From: CAYFVU01 sp964346645
GTDB lineage: Bacteria; Spirochaetota; Spirochaetia; DSM-16054; Sediminispirochaetaceae
Length of the DNA: 6,277 bases
NCBI GenBank assembly: GCA_964346645.1
Contig: CAYFVU010000145.1
Span: forward strand, 1-6,277
Direction of reading: 5' to 3'
Shown here: one piece after another, positions 4,647 through 6,277 of the stretch
Numbering within the stretch: position 1 is the first letter of the stretch
How the letters are laid out: each line of letters begins with the position of its first letter
Program-made: the position numbers and the translations under genes
The notes under the pieces: model-generated
Databases searched by the model: none
The model's input: only the letters and a program-made list of their open reading frames with translations
What the model was told of the DNA's origin: nothing

Positions 4647-5585
4647 CTATTTCACCGGCACCCTGCGTGTCCGGATTCTTTCGATGTATTCGTAGGAGAC
4701 ATTTTCCTGTACGTTGTCCCCACCGTCCATGTAGACGACCTCGGTCGGATTTCCCTCTTCGTTGTTGACGTAGACGATCTTCCGTTTGACCGAATCATTC
4801 CCGCGGTATACGATCTCTTCGACGAGTGCGTCCTCCTCGTAGGTGTAACTGCGGTACTCCTCGATCTCGCCGGAGGCATTGTACCAGGTCTCTTTCTTCT
4901 TGCGGCCCTCTTCGTCGTACTCGAGAATGAAGTAGTCCTCCAATTCGCCACCGGGGCGGTAGTTCTGTATCTTCGTGTTCTTTCCGTCCTCGTAGATGTA
5001 CTCCGTGTAGGCGAGCAGGGAATCGCTGCCGTCGTATACACTCCACTTCAGCTTTCGGCCCTTCGAGCCGTACTCGTAACGGGAGATGGACTGCAATTTG
5101 TCGTTACCGTTATACAACTCGTCTGCAACGAGCAGGCCCTCGTCGTTGTAGGAGTACTCGTGCACTCTCACGACCTCGCCTTCGGTGTTGTAGGTAATCT
5201 GCTTCGTGCGCTTGTCCCTTTCGTAACTGTACTCGACCCGCTCCTGCAGTTCGTCTTCGGAGTTGAAGAGCTCCTCCTTCAAGAGTTTTGTTCCATCTTC
5301 TTCGTAGGTGTAGAGCCGGTACTGGTCGAGGACTCCGTCCGGGTAGTAGGAGGATTTCTTCTCCACCCGTTGAACCTTCTCTTTGATTTCCTTGTACTCC
5401 TGCTTCTTTTCAGGCTTCTCGGGTTTTTCGGGCTTCTCGGGTTTCTCGGGTTTCTCTACCTTTTCTTCAGGCGCCTTCTCTCCGACCACCTCGGCTTTCT
5501 CCTCCGGGCCTCCCGCACATGAGGCTGCGAAGAGAATAACGAGAATCGTCACAGCCGCGACAAGGGGCAGTATTCTATTATTCAT
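4647..5585 (-). CDS. lipoprotein with EKP linker and tyrosine-rich YD-like repeats
   Basis: A 312-residue predicted lipoprotein of unknown function. Signal: MNNRILPLVAAVTILVILFA then ASC, with Cys23 as the lipidation site. The FAAS-C lipobox is non-canonical, resembling the relaxed lipoboxes of spirochaetes. Residues 24-75 are a charged linker including five EKP triplets (44-58). Residues 78 to about 305 are roughly nine repeats of 23-26 residues with the pattern Y-[ND]-x-x-G/D-x-L-x(5-6)-Y-x-Y-x(3)-G-x(2)-K, for example ITYNTEGEVVRVHEYSYNDE and ETWYNASGEIEEYRSYTYEE. This resembles the YD beta-repeats of RHS proteins or YwqK/MORN-like repeats, so a beta-rich fibre or sheet outside the cytoplasm is likely. 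The frame extends to an ATG at 5615, but the ATG at 5585 has AAGGAG seven bases upstream and begins at the signal peptide. It is the first gene of an operon with the HEAT protein. Confidence 0.82.
   Translation of the reverse strand: MNNRILPLVAAVTILVILFAASCAGGPEEKAEVVGEKAPEEKVEKPEKPEKPEKPEKPEKKQEYKEIKEKVQRVEKKSSYYPDGVLDQYRLYTYEEDGTKLLKEELFNSEDELQERVEYSYERDKRTKQITYNTEGEVVRVHEYSYNDEGLLVADELYNGNDKLQSISRYEYGSKGRKLKWSVYDGSDSLLAYTEYIYEDGKNTKIQNYRPGGELEDYFILEYDEEGRKKKETWYNASGEIEEYRSYTYEEDALVEEIVYRGNDSVKRKIVYVNNEEGNPTEVVYMDGGDNVQENVSYEYIERIRTRRVPVK
5413..5457 (-). repeat. tandem 9-base repeat (5 units) encoding EKP triplets
   Basis: Five contiguous 9-base units on the plus strand (ggcttctcg, ggtttttcg, ggcttctcg, ggtttctcg, ggtttctct), differing only at the third, sixth and last bases. 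Each unit is in frame, so gain or loss changes the length of the lipoprotein linker without a frameshift. Confidence 0.9.
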
Positions 5586-5592
5586 TGACCAT

Positions 5593-5598
5593 CTCCTT
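5593..5598 (-). promoter_or_regulatory. ribosome binding site of the lipoprotein gene
   Basis: AAGGAG on the minus strand, seven bases before the ATG at 5585. It decides that start over the in-frame ATG at 5615, which would also lie upstream of the predicted transcription start. Confidence 0.88.
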
Positions 5599-5617
5599 GG
5601 AAGTACGATTTCCATTC

Positions 5618-5646
5618 AGTATAATTAAAGCGAAATTCGAAGTCAA
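5618..5646 (-). promoter_or_regulatory. sigma-70-type promoter of the lipoprotein-HEAT operon
   Basis: Minus strand: -35 TTGACT (5641-5646, 5 of 6), 17-base spacer (5624-5640), -10 TATACT (5618-5623, 5 of 6). The predicted start is near 5611, giving a leader of about 26 bases that contains the AAGGAG. This is the best-formed promoter in the window and lies in the 86-base gap after rsmA. Confidence 0.8.
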
Positions 5647-5671
5647 ACCTCTCATTCTCTACCGAGACGAG

Positions 5672-6277
5672 CTATCTCCGATAATTCTCCTCATTTTCTA
5701 AAATCCGCCGTGCCAGTGCCGCAAAACGTTCAACCGAAAGAGTCTCTCCTCGTTGGGAGGGATCTATTTCGGCCTCTTCGAGTGCCTTCATGAGCATAGA
5801 AGCACCGTACCGCGATGCGAGGACTCCGTAGCTGAGCGCATTGCGTATGGTCTTTCTTCTCGCCGCAAATGCATCCTTGGCCGCGGCGGCGGCTATGCGG
5901 CTGACCACCGGCTCGTAGCTCATCCGCGGCTCCACGACCACCACCTTCGAGACAACCTTCGGCGCCGGGTAGAAGGAGCCTGCAGCAACGTCTCCGCCGT
6001 CGGAGATCCGTGCATAAAGACCGCAGAGAACCGAAAAGGAGCTGTACTCCTTACTGCCGGGACCGGCCATCATCCGGAGACCTACTTCCTTCTGCACGGT
6101 GAAGACCATGCGGCATCCTTCGAGGCTACTTCGCAGCGCCGCCCCCTCCTCGCCGTCGCCTCCGTATTCGATCAATAGAGCGATGATCTGCGAGGCCGCG
6201 TTGTAGGGGAGGTTGCCGAGAACTCTGTCGGGAGCCCCGATATCCTCGATCGCAGGTTTTCCCGTCCGGAGAAAATC
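5672..6277 (-). CDS. rsmA: 16S rRNA dimethyladenosine transferase RsmA/KsgA, 5' end outside window
   Basis: The last 201 codons are visible; the frame is open to the right edge, so roughly the first 70-90 residues, including the SAM-binding motif I, are missing. Family knowledge: RsmA dimethylates two adjacent adenosines (A1518 and A1519 in E. coli) of the 16S rRNA 3' hairpin during small-subunit maturation. Seen, numbering visible residues: GNLPYNAAS (21-29) with the catalytic NLPY motif, VQKEVGLRMMAGPGSKEYSS (61-80), SFYPAPKVVSKVVVVEPR (101-118), FAARRKTIRNALS (137-149), and the C-terminal domain with ALEEAEIDPSQRGETLSVERF (split: ALEEAEIDPSQ 165-175, RGETLSVERF 176-185). All are RsmA hallmarks in the right order and nothing appears broken. 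No clear terminator follows the stop; the next gene has its own promoter in the 86-base gap. Confidence 0.95.
   Translation of the reverse strand, partial: DFLRTGKPAIEDIGAPDRVLGNLPYNAASQIIALLIEYGGDGEEGAALRSSLEGCRMVFTVQKEVGLRMMAGPGSKEYSSFSVLCGLYARISDGGDVAAGSFYPAPKVVSKVVVVEPRMSYEPVVSRIAAAAAKDAFAARRKTIRNALSYGVLASRYGASMLMKALEEAEIDPSQRGETLSVERFAALARRILENEENYRR

Noticed and set aside
3336..5522. A 728-codon open frame on the plus strand spanning both the HEAT and lipoprotein genes
   Set aside because: Its codons align exactly with the sense codons of both minus-strand genes, which are in the same frame across a 21-base gap. A stop would need TTA, CTA or TCA in the sense genes, and these are avoided. 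The translation is leucine/valine-rich without motifs, while both sense proteins have signal peptides, repeats and ribosome binding sites.
5631..5639. Small dyad CGAA-A-TTCG in the lipoprotein promoter spacer, resembling the half-site of the tyrA dyad
   Set aside because: Four-base arms are too short to support a shared operator.
1..6277. CRISPR arrays, tRNA or rRNA genes, phage genes, toxin-antitoxin or defence modules
   Set aside because: I looked on both strands and saw none. The YwqK-like resemblance of the lipoprotein is a repeat-fold similarity and not evidence for a toxin-antitoxin pair.

Overview
The window reads as ordinary chromosomal backbone of a bacterium with moderately high G+C coding sequence. 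The gene set (bactofilin, exported TPR protein, lipoprotein with a relaxed lipobox, single-domain phosphate acetyltransferase) would fit a free-living spirochaete. That assignment is inference from gene style, not proof. No phage, CRISPR array, rRNA, tRNA or defence module is visible.

Layout from left to right. (1) Positions 1-1306, minus strand: a compact operon of bactofilin, exported TPR protein and mtaB. The genes are joined by two 4-base ATGA stop/start overlaps and preceded by a good promoter whose -35 box overlaps the stop codon of the gene upstream. (2) 1303-2046, minus: a short prephenate dehydrogenase-like gene (tyrA). (3) 2047-2310: a 264-base divergent intergenic region between tyrA and pta. 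It holds a predicted tyrA promoter with a dyad inside it, and a 34% G+C segment with two long hairpins flanked by a 12-base direct repeat. (4) 2311-3306, plus: phosphate acetyltransferase (pta). (5) 3307-3410: a convergent spacer with a shared hairpin terminator. (6) 3411-5585, minus: a two-gene operon of a repeat-rich lipoprotein followed by an exported HEAT-repeat protein, with a strong promoter at 5618-5646. (7) 5672-6277, minus: the C-terminal two thirds of rsmA (ksgA), running off the right edge.

The genes cover aromatic amino acid synthesis (tyrA), acetyl-CoA/acetyl-phosphate interconversion (pta), rRNA and tRNA modification (rsmA, mtaB) and cell-envelope or cytoskeletal structure (bactofilin, TPR, lipoprotein, HEAT). 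The most unusual part is the tyrA-pta intergenic region. It looks like the site of a small non-coding insertion or a complex regulatory region. Its tyrA promoter places the transcription start at, or within a base of, the ATG, so the tyrA mRNA may be leaderless.
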